NCBI GenBank assembly: GCA_004764695.1
Contig: SMSO01000007.1
Coordinates: forward strand, 1,929,270-1,993,269
Direction of reading: 5' to 3'
DNA from: Schizochytrium sp. TIO01
Taxonomy: Eukaryota; Sar; Bigyra; Thraustochytrida; Thraustochytriidae
DNA length: 64,000 nt
A program made the position numbers and the translations under genes. Within the stretch, counting starts at the first letter, position 1, and each line of letters starts with the position of its first letter. Under the pieces are notes generated by a model. The model made no database searches, had not been told where the DNA came from, and saw nothing but the letters and a program-made list of their open reading frames with translations. Below, piece after piece: positions 53,056 through 64,000 of the stretch.

Positions 53056-54439
53056 TCCCCCCTAATGCACGTATTATCACACACAGCTCATGCGCTCTCG
53101 CTTTCGATGTGTGTCTGAGCTAGCTAGCTAACGATGTTTTCGATTTGCACGGGAGAACCTACCTACGATGAACGGTAAGCGCTTCAATTTCGTGCAACGA
53201 AGTCCTCTTTTCGCTGCCACCCTCCTTAACCCCGCAACACGGCGTCAGAACAGAGTTCAAAAGGTGATATGCGACGACTTGCAGGTTTGCAGTGGGCACT
53301 AGAATGCTCTTTAGTTTGCCGCTTTGATATCACCTATTTCTCTTTGCTCATTAAACTGATTTTCGTTCATGCTTTGTCATGAAAAATCGTACAAAAAACC
53401 AATTCAATTCAAGTATAAATTACCAATTACCTCAAACTATAGGACCTATACCAGGTGTTTCCAAGAGGGAAAACTAGTTTTTCTATTTTTTTTTGTTTTT
53501 TTCTTTCTACTTTTTTAGAACTACTACAAAATAGAATCCCAGGTATCTAATTGATTGCATGTGGGCACACCCGGCCTAGCTCATCGCATTCCTTGATCCA
53601 TGATCTATAAAGTGAGCCCCTTGCGAAGATCGTTCAATTCGCAACCAATGTCAACGCCATGTCTTATTATATTGATTGAGATAGATAACTTCAGAGTTTT
53701 ACTTTCTTTCATTCTAACGAATAAACTGAAAATACATTTAGTCACAATAACCTTCAAGCAACTAACTAATGATCATGGATTACAATTCTTACGGGCTCTG
53801 GGATCTTGGCGACAACCACTACCTACGCTCCAAGTTGTCAAGTTATCGGAGCCCCCTCCAGACAGTTCGCATCGACGTTGGATCTCCAGAGCGAAACGCG
53901 CTGCAGCCTGCGTTTTCCTGTCTGTGCTTCGCGCGCTCCTCGAGGGTATCAGCTGAAAGTTGCACAATTGAGGTGTTCGTTCGCCAGATGCCACAGCGAG
54001 TCACTTCTTGGTAAGGGACACGCTACAAGTACAAGCTCATGGAGCACAGCACGTGAGCAGGGCGGGCGCTTTTGGCGCCTCCCACCATGGGAGAGTATAC
54101 CGACCGTGCCTACCGATCGACTCTTTCGATCGAGACAAGAAAGATGCAGGTAATTCTTTGATCAAGATCTATATTTATATTAATTAAATGCACAGCGTGA
54201 AGAGGTGTGCAATTTGCGTCATAGCGAAACGAGATCGCCGACTTTCATTTGCAGGATTGTCTCAGGGCACGAAATCGAAATAGCTTTCTCTAAAGTGCAT
54301 CTTTAGGTGTCGCTGCAGAGGCCGCTCAGTTCTATTCGTGGTGTTTCCGGAGGCTTCGTTTCTTCGGTCCACGACTCGGTCGGTGCCTGGAGGTATAGAT
54401 AGATACAAACATCACTCAGCCTGACTCGTTCGACTCATT
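53056..54439. other. Intergenic with a short ATG frame
   Basis: A roughly 1.4 kb AT-rich stretch with one ATG frame at 53769-54014 (81 codons, starts MIMDYNSYGLWDLGDN) that lacks any recognised domain, plus splice-like GTAATTC (about 54150) and TTTGCAG (about 54254) sequences that might bound an intron. I cannot assign a gene. Confidence 0.4.
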
Positions 54440-55132
54440 CCTTTTCACAGTCAATCTTTCAAGATGCGTGGTCTAGGAAAGCCTCACTGCATCGGCCATC
54501 AAGGCCCCCGATGTTCAGATCACGCCTCTGTTGCACGCCAGCCAGCAAATGTCTGAAGTGCTTCATGATTCATGAGATAGATGCTCATACGGCTTGCTAT
54601 AAATCAACTTCCATGCACTCTATTGATGGCCAATCATGCCTGATCGAAGCCCAACGTACTGATCAACTCGGGCGAAAAGCTCAAAGACTTCGTCACGTGC
54701 CTTGCCGAACCCAGTCGGTAGGTGCGGTGCTATCTCAAGAGCTACGTGGAGTCTGCACAACTTGCCTGAGTTCTGGTTTTTGGCCAACGAAGAGCATTTG
54801 CGCGAGCAGACAGTCTTTGGTGCCTCCCAAAGTACTCCCAAAAGCACTTAAAGGAGGACGGCCTTCTCCGCTTCTTCGAGGAGCTCATCGAGTGTGCCAT
54901 TCGACGATCGGGTTCTTTGTTGACCAGGACCTCCCTCCTCGACAGGCTCTTAAAGGAGGCTGGCTCAAGCTTCGGTTGGAGTCCGAAGTCGCCGCTGGAG
55001 CACAAGGCAAAAGACCAAACGGGACACTACGCAGGGGACAGAGGAAACGCTGCGTACCAAAACTTGGGTGAACGGCGCTTTGGGAGTATTGCAGGGAAGG
55101 CCAAGCAGGCAAATAGCAGGCAGGAGGAATGA
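54440..55132 (+). pseudogene. Decayed coding remnant, multiple frames
   Basis: No single frame is long, but protein-like segments occur in successive frames: ASAIKAPDVQITPLLHASQQ near 54482-54541, EFWFLANEEHLREQT near 54768-54812, and KHLKEDGLLRFFEELIECAI from about 54842. The last frame runs open to a TGA near 55130 and includes EAGSSFGWSPKSPLEHKAKD. The segments change frame at short intervals and stops fall between them. This is what a gene hit by several small indels looks like. I cannot name the family. Alternative: a spliced gene whose introns I cannot place. Confidence 0.35.
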
Positions 55133-55559
55133 ATGAATGTATGTGAATGTATGTATTAATGTATGAATGGCTTAGCAGCAGAGATCTCGATGAGGAAAGA
55201 GAGTACCCGTGTGTCCTGACTTGAGTTTTCACCCAAGTGAGAAGATTTCTACGAATAGTCTCTGACGAGCGAGAGCAGCTGCCTGGCTTGACTTGCTTTG
55301 ACTTGCGTTATTGCTCAACTCAAGAAAGACACAGCTTTCACTATAGCAAGCGGTGAGAGCGGCTCGTTTCCGACTGAGGGTAGTCAACTATCCTTATTAA
55401 GGAACTTGCAAGAATGTCAAAAGCAGTTTATTATTTAAGGAAGTTTGAGGCGGTCTTGAAGAGAATGTTAGTAAGCGGTATAGGGAGACATTACTGCGCG
55501 CTAGGAAGCCTTTGGAATCTCCAGACAGGTTAATATAACCAAACTCTCTGACATAGTTT

Positions 55560-57110
55560 CAAGGAGACCATCATTCGCAGGAGAGGATTCTTGGACAATC
55601 GCCACGATCCTTCCTGGATTCTCGAGGCTTGAGGTCAACGATGGAAGAGCTCAAAAACTCCTCTCTTGTCGAAGAAGCTTTGGCAAGCGAAAATCGATGG
55701 GGTCTTTGAAGAATGGTAGCCAAAGTCGCAAACTGCAACCTCCGATATTTCATCAGGTCCGAATTCCGGTTGGATGGCATAATACTCTCTGCAGTTGCTG
55801 CAATAGAGCTTCTCCATGCAAAACACCATTGATTACAGCCATCGTGTTCACTCCGCAGCCGTAACTATTTTCTTGAGAACCAGACAATTTCTTGACTGAC
55901 CAATTATATTTTTCCAACTGGAGCTGGAGGAGAATGTTCTTCCTCCTTTCGTCATGACGAACGTTATCACTATTTTTGAGAGGATTATAGGAATAGAGAG
56001 CTTTTATCTACAAGAAAACAGCATCACAAAGGTCCTGAAAGGCGCATCGGATTCTCTTTCCACGTGGAGAGAACAGCACAGCGGACGATGCATTACTCTC
56101 CTTAAATTTAAGAAAGTTACTTTGCTCGAGATATTTCTTCAAAATTTTCTTCAAGGCTGCGTCCAGGTCCTCTTTAGTATTTGTGCGGGGAGAGGATGTG
56201 AAGAAAACCTTCTCATGACAGTATACTTCTCCGCTAACCAGCTTCACCTGAACATTTGTAAGTAGACATCCATAGAGAGGTTACGACAAACTCCGTGGAA
56301 GGTCCTGAGCTCGACCTTATCATTGCATGGTCAAGCAGGGGTTTCAACTGAATACCAGCCTTGGCAGATCCTTGAGTACGTATCTGAGGAAACTCTGGCG
56401 AGAAAACTGGCAAAAGATCACTCGTATGAAGCATGTCAGCCATCTTCTTGAAGGTCACTATATAGTCATCCCTAGGGTTTTTCTCAGTGGTTGACATGCT
56501 GCTGCCTCTAATAGGAGACGCATAAGAAGCATAATTCGTAAACATGTGTAAGTAGCTCCTTCTCTCTCCAGATCTTGATCGATCTGTCGCAAGAGCAATC
56601 TATTAGCGCGTAATTTTTGGAACGACGATGGGGGCACTGCCTTTGATGTCAACCCACTTTATAGTTCGATGGTGAACTGGGTTATATCAATGCAGCCAGA
56701 ATAATTGATCTTACATTTCACGAAAAATCTTTGCTGGATGTCACGTCGAGGATTTCCAGCATGAGGTTATTCCTTGTCCTAATGATTAGCATGATCCGGT
56801 CTCCACGAAGGCTACCACATCCAAGTTTTCTTATGAATTTATTGAAAACATTCACGGGAATCTCCTATCTTCATCTGGGAAACTTCAATGTGCAATCTTG
56901 TATATGAAATTTACTTCATACTTTAATGGACTTGCGACGACCATCTATGCTATGTTGGTCATACGTTTCATCCTCAATCAGGAAATCTCCAAACGCATCA
57001 AAAGGCATGCTAATATCCTCCTCTGTCATTATGATTTTCACAGGTTTAACCAGAAGGGAAGTTCTGCGAGCCATCATCTGGAGACCCAGATTGAGTAAAC
57101 TCACTCCTGA
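55560..57110 (-). pseudogene. Broken gene with Ulp1-like cysteine-protease block
   Basis: Reading the minus strand from 57104, a protein-like frame (MMARRTSLLVKPVKI, then EEDISMPFDAFGDFLIEDET) continues through four in-frame stops (TGA 56916-56918, TGA 56871-56873, TAG 56865-56867, TGA 56718-56720) while the text between them stays protein-like (VFNKFIRKLGCGSLRGDRI, NLMLEILDVTSS). After further frame changes, a frame from about 56247 runs through one TAG (56008-56010) to SVKKLSGSQENSYGCGVNTM at about 55840-55886. Q-x4-GCGV resembles the Gln and catalytic-Cys region (typically QxNxxDCG) of Ulp1/C48 SUMO proteases; here the Asp is Gly, and the Cys codon is at 55855-55857. I could not locate the partner His. 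Ulp1-like domains occur in some transposable elements as well as in SUMO proteases. At least five stops or shifts make it non-functional as read. Confidence 0.5.
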
Positions 57111-57713
57111 GTTCTTCGAAGAATATTGTTTGACCCCCCAATATTCTTTGATCTCTATATTGTATACAAGAAGCAGGATAACAATGTTGTGAGCTCAATG
57201 TTTGCACCCCCCCGCCCTCTAGGTAAAACGACTGTGATTAAAACACAGGTTCTCTCCAATTCACAGGAAGATTGTTCATTCAAGTTCAATTCTTCCTGCT
57301 CCCACCTACTCCACCGATGAATTTTTTTTTTGCTAGGACTCTGCTATTATACATATATACAAAAGTAACAACTATCTAATTTTAAATATTCGGGGACCAT
57401 CCACTTCTGTCTCTAATATGTGTTCCTTGTTCGGCTCCATGTGACAAAACAAGGAGAAAGGCATTTCAAATGTAGACCTCTAAATCAATATACACGTTGG
57501 TTTTCATCATATTCGAGACTATGCAAAATATTTAATCCACCTCCAGCAATATTTACAGAGGCCCTGTTGCTTTCCTTCTTCTTTCCGTCATACAAAACAG
57601 GGGAGGCTACACGCATTTTTTTTTAAAGACAAGTGAGAGTGGGATACCAAAGATACTTAACTTTCAAATTGAGGAGGGGTGAAAGAAAGATTAAAAAGCG
57701 GAGAAGATAAAAA

Positions 57714-58240
57714 ATGAGAGATATCATTGAGGATCTTAATGGACTGGGAATTGAACAAAATTGTGGCCAAAAATCAAAAGAGATGATGGTAATGTCAAAG
57801 AGAAAGCTCATCTCATATGCACGTGAAAGAGGTTTCGGTAAATGTGGTTTTAACTATTGTTCCCTCCATCGACGCAAGGGCGCGGTAAAAATTGCAGAAG
57901 AAAAAGAAAATAGTACTGGTCGAAGCCGATCGAGACAGTCAGCAAAATGGTACATGCAACAACTTCACAATGGTGATGTGAGAGAGTGCCAAAAAAAATG
58001 CAGTCAGAGCTCTGTCAACGTTACTTTGCCGTAGAGCTAGAAGGATACCTTAACCACGGGATCCTGCAGCCTCAGTGCTCAAAACATGTGGCGGAAAGCA
58101 CGGGTTCTGAAAAGAGAGAGGGATGCAGGCCCTTAAAAATTAAACACATGTCCATACAAACTGGTGTTTTACTGGGGAGTAGGGCTGGTAAAGAAAGGCT
58201 TATTCAGTATGGGAAGCTGGAACGAAGACCCAAAGGGTGA
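57714..58240 (+). pseudogene. Putative basic protein, frame split at an A8 run
   Basis: An ATG frame starts MRDIIEDLNGLGIEQN, continues RKLISYARERGFGKCGFNYC, and ends early at TAG after a run of eight A. In the adjacent frame after the A run, SELCQRYFAVELEGYLNHG continues protein-like to TGA at 58238-58240. Together they would give about 175 residues, basic and with scattered Cys, no recognised family. Either a one-base homopolymer error or a real frameshift separates them. It lies beside the decayed frames at 54-57 kb and so could belong to the same relic. Confidence 0.35.
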
Positions 58241-58468
58241 CATAAAGCGAAATACAATAAAGGAGAGTAGGAGTTTGGGAATGCAGGAAACAGCACACAA
58301 ATAGAAAGAGAGCTACATGGAAGCACGTCTATGGACAAAAGACACAAAGGGTAAATGAGAGAGGATCACATGAGGAAGTCCTGAACCTTTGTCGCGTTGA
58401 CATGCAAAGGAAAAAGAAGAAGAAGAGGAAGAAGAAGAAGAAAAGGTGGAGGTAAAGATGAGGCCCAT

Positions 58469-60568
58469 CTAACAATCCTCTGCATTGTGGTGCATGTCAA
58501 TGATACGTTCCAGCGAGGCCATGGTAAAAGGCTTCGGGAGAAGTTCTTGCATGCCAGCTTCGAAGCATTTGGCTTGGTCGCGAGCCATTACACTTGCTGT
58601 CATGGCTACAATCGTGGGGGAAAAGTTTCCCAAGCCCTTGGCTCGTGCAAGAATTTGACGAGTGGCTTCGAATCCATCCATATTGGGCATGTGGCAATCC
58701 ATAAAGATAAGCTTGTAACCATTTCTTTGAAAGAGATCCAGAGCTTCGATACCGTCATGGGCAATATCACAACTGACCCCAAGCCGTTTAAGAAGACGAG
58801 AGCAAACCTGACAGTTGACAAGATTGTCGTCAACAACAAGGACCTTGGTTTGCGTAGAGCTAAGGGTAGAGCCCATGGAAGATTTCCGTTCTTGCACCAT
58901 TCCTTGCGTAGGTTGATCGCTGGAGGAGGAGTGCTTCAGTTTAGTTTTTGTAGCTTCTGTTGCAATTATAAGAGGTTGAGGAACCTTTTCGGTGACTTCA
59001 TCGGCAACAAATTCGAATCGGAATGTGGAACCTTTGCCGAGGCGACTCTCCACAGACACATCGCCACCCATGACACGAGCTAGATCGCGAGAAATAGCGA
59101 GCCCGAGGCCAGATGAAGAGAGTGGGGAAGCCAGGCGAGCATCCAAGACTTCATCAGAGCCACCAGTGCCGTTACCAGTCTTTCGGGACTTAATGGTCGC
59201 ACGTGGAGTGTCCTTGGCTTGATAGAAGGGTTCGAAAATACGAAGTTGGTCTTTCTCGCTGATGCCCATGCCAGTGTCTTGGACTTCGATGGCAATGTGG
59301 TACGAACCTGTCTCAACTTGATCTACCTGTCCTTTGTAACTCATGACTTGCGCGCGAATGGTGATTTTTCCGGACTGGGTATACTTGACTGCGTTGCCAA
59401 CGAGGTTTGAGACAACTTGGTTCAGGCGGTGCTCATCAACCAGGATGAGTTCGGGGAAATTATTGGCCAGTGGTTCACATCGGATTTCTGTTTCTTGGCG
59501 GTTGGCAACGCGTGCAAAGAGGTCAACCACTCGATCCAAACAATGTTGCTTGAGATTCACCATGGTGGGCCGCAGGTGTACTTGGTTAGATGAACACGCA
59601 GTAAGGTCCAAAACATCATTCACGACAGCGTGAAGGGTGTTGGCGCATTGTCGCAGGACTTCTGAAGTATTTGCTGCATTGTTTGTGTGAGCACTTGAAG
59701 AACGTTTCGCAGATCGGCGCTTCGAGTTTGTTGGGAATTCTTCGGGAGTATCGAGACACTCGATCATACCCAGAAGGCCTGCAAGCGGTGTGCGAATCTC
59801 ATGACTGGCCTGTGCAACAAATTGCAGTTGTTTTTGGGCCACTTCAACGTTGGCACGGTGTGTTGCAATTTGCACAGTTTCGACCTCCAGAACGAGGTAT
59901 TTCTGTTCAAATATGTGCTTTTCACGAACAGTCACATCTGTTTCGGTAATACATAGCGCATCAAGATCGAGAAGGAGCGCCTCTCCAAAGCGCTCTTGGA
60001 AAGCGGGATTTGAGAACACAACCATTACCCGGCCATACGCCATTGAGTCTCTTAGGGCTATCTTTTCGTCGTCTTCGATGTCCTCCTCTTCCTCTTCTTC
60101 CTCTTCATTTTGTACATGCTTCTTGGAGCAATGGACAGAAGATTTATCGATGGTTTTGTCGAGACTTGTGGTTGTAACATCATTGATTTCAGTCATATCT
60201 TCCGGCTGCAGAGGTCTGCATACGGCCAATCCGAGTCCCTGAACATCGCCAAACAGAGCATTGCAGACCTCTGCCACTGTATCACGTGGGATTGCCTTGT
60301 CACTCTGCTCCCTGTTCTTCATTGGTTGCTCGACCTGTGGATATTCGTTATCATCTGGGTGCTCCCGATCTGGTGAATTGCTGCTGTCTCTTGATTTATT
60401 AAAAGTGGTATCGTTCTCCTGATCAAATACTCTGTCACTGTTCGACAGCACAGATGCGGCGTGCGTCATTGTTCCAGTTTCATTCGAGCTTGCCTTCACC
60501 TTTAATTCTTCCGGTGATGTCGCATGAAGGGTCCCTAGACTCATGGCCGCCGGGTTCGCGAGCGACAT
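58469..60568 (-). CDS. Soluble hybrid histidine kinase with receiver
   Basis: The first ATG (60568) gives 699 residues with no transmembrane segment. The N-terminus is disordered, with an acidic run of about 12 Glu/Asp; a PAS-like region follows (about 175-225). HisKA has the phospho-acceptor in QASHEIRTPLAG (about H256). HATPase boxes are NLVGNAVKYT (N), DTGMGI (G1) and SSSGLGLAISRDLA (G2). The receiver has VLVVDDN, the phospho-acceptor MDCHMPNMDG (about D624) and the Lys in LLPKPF. It is thus a sensor that autophosphorylates and relays phosphate within the protein, probably onward to an Hpt protein elsewhere; no Hpt domain is present here. The ligand is unknown. A non-ATG extension of the frame upstream (to 60667) lacks an ATG and is not used. 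The stop TAG overlaps a GAA-rich downstream stretch. Confidence 0.95.
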   Translation of the reverse strand: MSLANPAAMSLGTLHATSPEELKVKASSNETGTMTHAASVLSNSDRVFDQENDTTFNKSRDSSNSPDREHPDDNEYPQVEQPMKNREQSDKAIPRDTVAEVCNALFGDVQGLGLAVCRPLQPEDMTEINDVTTTSLDKTIDKSSVHCSKKHVQNEEEEEEEEDIEDDEKIALRDSMAYGRVMVVFSNPAFQERFGEALLLDLDALCITETDVTVREKHIFEQKYLVLEVETVQIATHRANVEVAQKQLQFVAQASHEIRTPLAGLLGMIECLDTPEEFPTNSKRRSAKRSSSAHTNNAANTSEVLRQCANTLHAVVNDVLDLTACSSNQVHLRPTMVNLKQHCLDRVVDLFARVANRQETEIRCEPLANNFPELILVDEHRLNQVVSNLVGNAVKYTQSGKITIRAQVMSYKGQVDQVETGSYHIAIEVQDTGMGISEKDQLRIFEPFYQAKDTPRATIKSRKTGNGTGGSDEVLDARLASPLSSSGLGLAISRDLARVMGGDVSVESRLGKGSTFRFEFVADEVTEKVPQPLIIATEATKTKLKHSSSSDQPTQGMVQERKSSMGSTLSSTQTKVLVVDDNLVNCQVCSRLLKRLGVSCDIAHDGIEALDLFQRNGYKLIFMDCHMPNMDGFEATRQILARAKGLGNFSPTIVAMTASVMARDQAKCFEAGMQELLPKPFTMASLERIIDMHHNAEDC

Positions 60569-60731
60569 GGTTTTGAATTTCTCCTGTCCACGAGTCAAAG
60601 CTAAGCTGTCTGATTTTCTCCTTTCGCAAGCTTTTATCTGCCACGACGGCGGTCTCCTCCACTTCACGCGACAGGAACCACTGGGAAGAATTCAATAGAT
60701 AGCAAGAAACGCACACGAAACAAACAAGAAA

Positions 60732-60758
60732 CAATCAATCAATCAATCAATCAATCAA
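60732..60758. repeat. (AATC)n microsatellite
   Basis: Six or more AATC units lie directly upstream of the histidine kinase gene's 5' end region. Confidence 0.95.
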
Positions 60759-60831
60759 CCAAACAAAGAGAGAGAGAGAAAGAAAGAAAGAAACAAAGGA
60801 AGGAAGAAAGAAGCGAAACAAACAAAGAGAG

Positions 60832-60876
60832 AGAATGAGAATGAGAACGGGAACGAGAATGAGAATGAGAATGAAA
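60832..60876. repeat. GAGAAT hexamer repeat
   Basis: About seven GAGAAT/GAGAAC units with small substitutions. Confidence 0.9.
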
Positions 60877-61712
60877 TTGAAACCAGCCACTCCACTATAG
60901 ACCCGACCGCTGCTCTTGGCGCTGCTCTCCGCAGGCAACCTCGCAGTCTCCTATGCGTGTGCGTATCAACGTGTGCACGTCCGCCTCTAGCTCTTGCGTC
61001 TCCTGGCCACTGCTCGCGCCGTATGGGCCGGCGTAGTCTCCAAACGCTGCGCCGGCCGCCGGCCGCCACTAAGTTGCGGGACTGCTGATGCCGCCCAAGG
61101 ACTCGAAGGCGAGTGAATCGATTAGTTAGTGAAGTTATTACCTCCTTTCCGCCTCTCCATCCTGCCTACCCAATACTCCTAGACTGCCCTTCCACCGCTA
61201 GGAGTCACTACGCGCCCCATAAACGCAGACATAACAAGGGAGATATTTTAGAAGTGTAGCATATGTATTTGTACTTTTTTAATATTTTATATTTTGAATT
61301 CAAATTAAAAACTTTCAATTGAAAAGACAACAAAGACCCTTTTAAGTTGCTCTTTCTGTAGCAGCGATGTTTTTTCAAAATTCAAGTTTTTTTTTAAAAG
61401 TTTTTTTTATTTTCAAAAAATTATAAAAAATACATCGGAACGGAGGTAGGTAATTACATACGTAGTAGCTATTTCAAAGGACCTGGAGAGAAAGAAATGG
61501 GCTAGTCGGTCTAGCAGGTGCTAGGCGAATCTATAGGGTCTGTGTAGGCGGTCCTAGCGAGGGTGAGCGAGAGTAAAAGAGGGCGATATATACCAAGCAA
61601 GCTTCATCTTCGAAGGTCTCTAATGTCGCTGACTTGAAGGCACAAATAAGCGCAGAAAGTAAGTCTTCAGAGAAGAGAGTAGGCGTAAGCAAGCGATACT
61701 TCTTGTCTTTGC

Positions 61713-61759
<47 letters not shown>
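61713..61759. repeat. (AAGT)n microsatellite
   Basis: About 12 perfect AAGT units. Confidence 0.97.
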
Positions 61760-62000
61760 CTAGCCAGCAGGTTTATTAATTTGACACCTACATCTTTCTC
61801 TAATTTTCCTTCAATTACTTTGTTTCTTTGAATGGGGTTCCGAATAGCGTCTGACTACCACAAAGCTTAGCAGCGCGAAGTGGGAGTCCAGGCTTCCTTT
61901 TCCTCTTTCGCTTTCTTCCTCCTTTTCAGAGATCGCCCTGTTTCTTTATTGATATGTTGATTTGTTTGTTCGTTCGTTCGTTCGTCTGTCTGTTTGATTG

Positions 62001-62026
62001 TTTGCTTGCTTGCTTGCTTGCTTGCT
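62001..62026. repeat. (TTGC)n microsatellite
   Basis: Six TTGC units following a GTTC/GTCT run. Confidence 0.93.
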
Positions 62027-62612
62027 TTCTCTTATCGCATGATAACCTTCCTTCTCAAACTGCCGTTTGCTCCCGAATTGATGGAAGAGAGGGAAGGAAG
62101 CAGAAGCAAACCAACCATCAATCAAACACACAATCAGTCACTCAGACAAACAACTAAATAAGCAAACAAACCATAGACTGCGCGATTTGTTTTGTCTTCT
62201 TCATAAAACGTGTTTCTCCACTTTTCACTTATTATTATTTTTTTTATTTTTTTTTTCCAACTAAACTTCATTTACCTATTTTCAAAAAGAAAAAGAAGAA
62301 AAGAAGAGAGTCACGAAACATACCATCAATCGAAATAGGCAGAAAGAGGGAAAGACTGAATTGAATAGCAGGGAAGAGCTTAAAGGATGTGGAAGGTCTC
62401 CTGACCTGGAGGCGCCTAGACGGCCTAAGTCACCCCTATGCACTCAGTTGCAGGAAGCGTTTTTGAAGCTCGCTCCTCTTTCCGTGCCTCAATCTCCTCC
62501 TCCTCCAAGTTCTTAGTTAGTTCTTCGTCCTTTGCCCGCCAAGAAAGTCCTTCCTCCAAGCTGTGGGTGGATGCCCTTCGCTATGTTACCAAAACAACCA
62601 ACAAAAACAAAC

Positions 62613-62643
62613 GAACAAACAAACAAACAAACAAACAAACAAA
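62613..62643. repeat. (AAAC)n microsatellite
   Basis: About seven AAAC units. Confidence 0.93.
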
Positions 62644-63038
62644 AGGGAAACAGCCTTTGTTGGTTGGTTTTGTTGAGAAGTTTTTATGATTATATTTTCT
62701 TGTGACTTCAACATGATCCTCGGCCTGATAATAAGCAGCAAAAGCAGAGCGAGCAGCCAATCTTCGTGCTTGAGGCTGACTACCTCCCTGGCTAGTAGCT
62801 AGCTAGGTACCCAAGTCCGCTCAGCACTACGCGTAAACAGCCTAACTTCGAGTTGCTCTTCCGCTTTTTGTCCCTCGTGGGTTGATTAATCGCGTAGCAA
62901 GCACTTTTCTTATTCATTCACTCACTCATTCATTCATTCAAGCCATAAAATTGTTATGATTTCATTTTAGTAGGTACCGACCGCCACTTCTTCTCCTATC
63001 TACTGTTTGTTTATTTTTTTAAAATTAAATATAAACAT

Positions 63039-63062
63039 AATTAATTAATTAATTAATTAAAA
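63039..63062. repeat. (TTAA)n microsatellite
   Basis: Five to six TTAA units in an AT-rich tract. Confidence 0.9.
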
Positions 63063-63597
63063 GAGAAGAAAGAAAGAGAGAAAGAAGGCTTTGTACTCTT
63101 CAAGTTAGTTTGTTGTTGTATGTTTCCAATGACGCCCCATTTGATGAAGAGGACTAACGAGAGAACTGCGAGGGTTCGAAGAGGCGCACGATGATGTGCA
63201 TTGATTCATTCATGCATCCATCCATTGATTCATTCCCCGACAAGCTTGATCAAGCTCGCCACTCATGATGAGCGAACGGGCAAACTCCTGCGACCGGCGT
63301 CTGGCCGGCCTCGCTCGGCCAGGTAGCAGAGCAAGTGCAGATCAATCAGCGAGAACCAACTCGAGTTAGTTCTTGTCGAAGTAGCCAGGTACGTGTTCCC
63401 AACGCTCGCTCGGGCGCTCCAGAACCCAGGCAAGAAGCCAAAGAAAGACGCCGCTTCGATCCAATACGCCAGCGATCGCGAGCTGTCGTGCACTGTCGTG
63501 AACTATCGTGAACTATCGTGGTGTCAAGCTGGCCAATCAAAGGCCAGCTCTGACCAGCACGTACTTAGGCTGCAAAATGTCTCAGTTCGTAGCTGCT

Positions 63598-63708
<111 letters not shown>

Positions 63709-63792
63709 CGGCGATCGATGAAACCGGAGCGACTCGAACCAATCTGCGGATGGATCTCCAGATCGAAGGTGGTCTTCTCCTCCGCCTCGGGT

Positions 63793-63820
63793 GCTCGCTC
63801 GCTCGCTCGCTCGCTCGCTT
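63793..63820. repeat. (GCTC)n microsatellite
   Basis: Six or seven GCTC units shortly after the long AATC array. Confidence 0.93.
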
Positions 63821-64000
63821 GCTTGTTTTCTCTCCGCAAAGACACAATCTCGCCAAATCTCGCGTATGCCGCCATTCTCCAGGGACCAGCGCTTGAGGTT
63901 CGTCCGTTCGTTCATTCATTCGTTCACTAAAGTTCGCGATCCTCTTCGACGGCGGCGATGATGACCTCCTGCATCACCTCAAGGACAGTCATCAGCCTCC

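Noticed and set aside
56270-56310. A 38-base intron (GTAACC...TTCAG) that would join two frames of the Ulp1-like relic
   Set aside because: Too short for a normal intron, and it does not remove the other in-frame stops.
57200-57320. A tRNA-like stretch with GTTCAATTC
   Set aside because: No matching acceptor stem or anticodon arm could be drawn around it.

Overview
The window is nuclear DNA of a protist. It contains eukaryote-only families (SRP14, a SART3-like U4/U6 snRNP recycling factor, a p300/CBP-type histone acetyltransferase, BAR-RhoGAP, a four-domain voltage-gated calcium-type channel, NIPA-like transporter). Nearly every gene is a single uninterrupted reading frame, one of them 1784 codons. 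Genes lie on both strands, separated by AT-rich spacers full of microsatellites. Intron-poor genes, plant/bacterial-type AsnRS, HAC-like acetyltransferase, hybrid histidine kinase and an HLD-type kinase fit a stramenopile; a labyrinthulomycete (thraustochytrid) is my best guess, by inference only.

Layout. 1-3127: repeats and one possible 3' exon. 3128-4654 BAR-RhoGAP (+). 5555-5977 SRP14 (-). 6735-7700 coiled-coil protein (+). 7932-10809 SART3-like (-), frame broken twice. 11244-11546 small Cys-rich ORF (+). 12040-14049 a tRNA-binding OB domain fused to an M32 metallocarboxypeptidase (-), with a frameshift near its 3' end. 14869-15132 possible small membrane protein (+). 16197-18464 Ser/Thr kinase (-). 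18465-24571: 6.1 kb gene-poor, repeat-rich. 24572-26893 AsnRS with GST-like N-terminus (+). 27312-29246 secreted EEP-family phosphodiesterase (-). 30033-31625 unknown protein (+). 31992-37346 four-repeat EEEE channel (-). 39407-40924 MFS transporter (-). 42760-46350 p300/CBP/HAC-type acetyltransferase (+). 48676-50202 NIPA-like transporter (+). 51010-53055 type II membrane sulfotransferase-like protein (-). 54440-58240: decayed reading frames, including a broken minus-strand gene with a Ulp1-like catalytic block. 58469-60568 soluble hybrid histidine kinase (-). 60569-64000: non-coding, densest in tetranucleotide repeats.

The genes do not form one pathway. Themes are signalling (RhoGAP, kinase, histidine kinase, calcium channel), RNA/protein synthesis (SART3, SRP14, AsnRS, tRNA-binding peptidase), chromatin, and membrane transport. 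There is no operon, CRISPR array, rRNA or convincing tRNA. The most unusual object is the tRNA-binding/M32 fusion; the second is the decayed Ulp1-like gene. Single-base homopolymer frameshifts in otherwise well-conserved genes may be assembly errors, so broken frames should be treated with that in mind.
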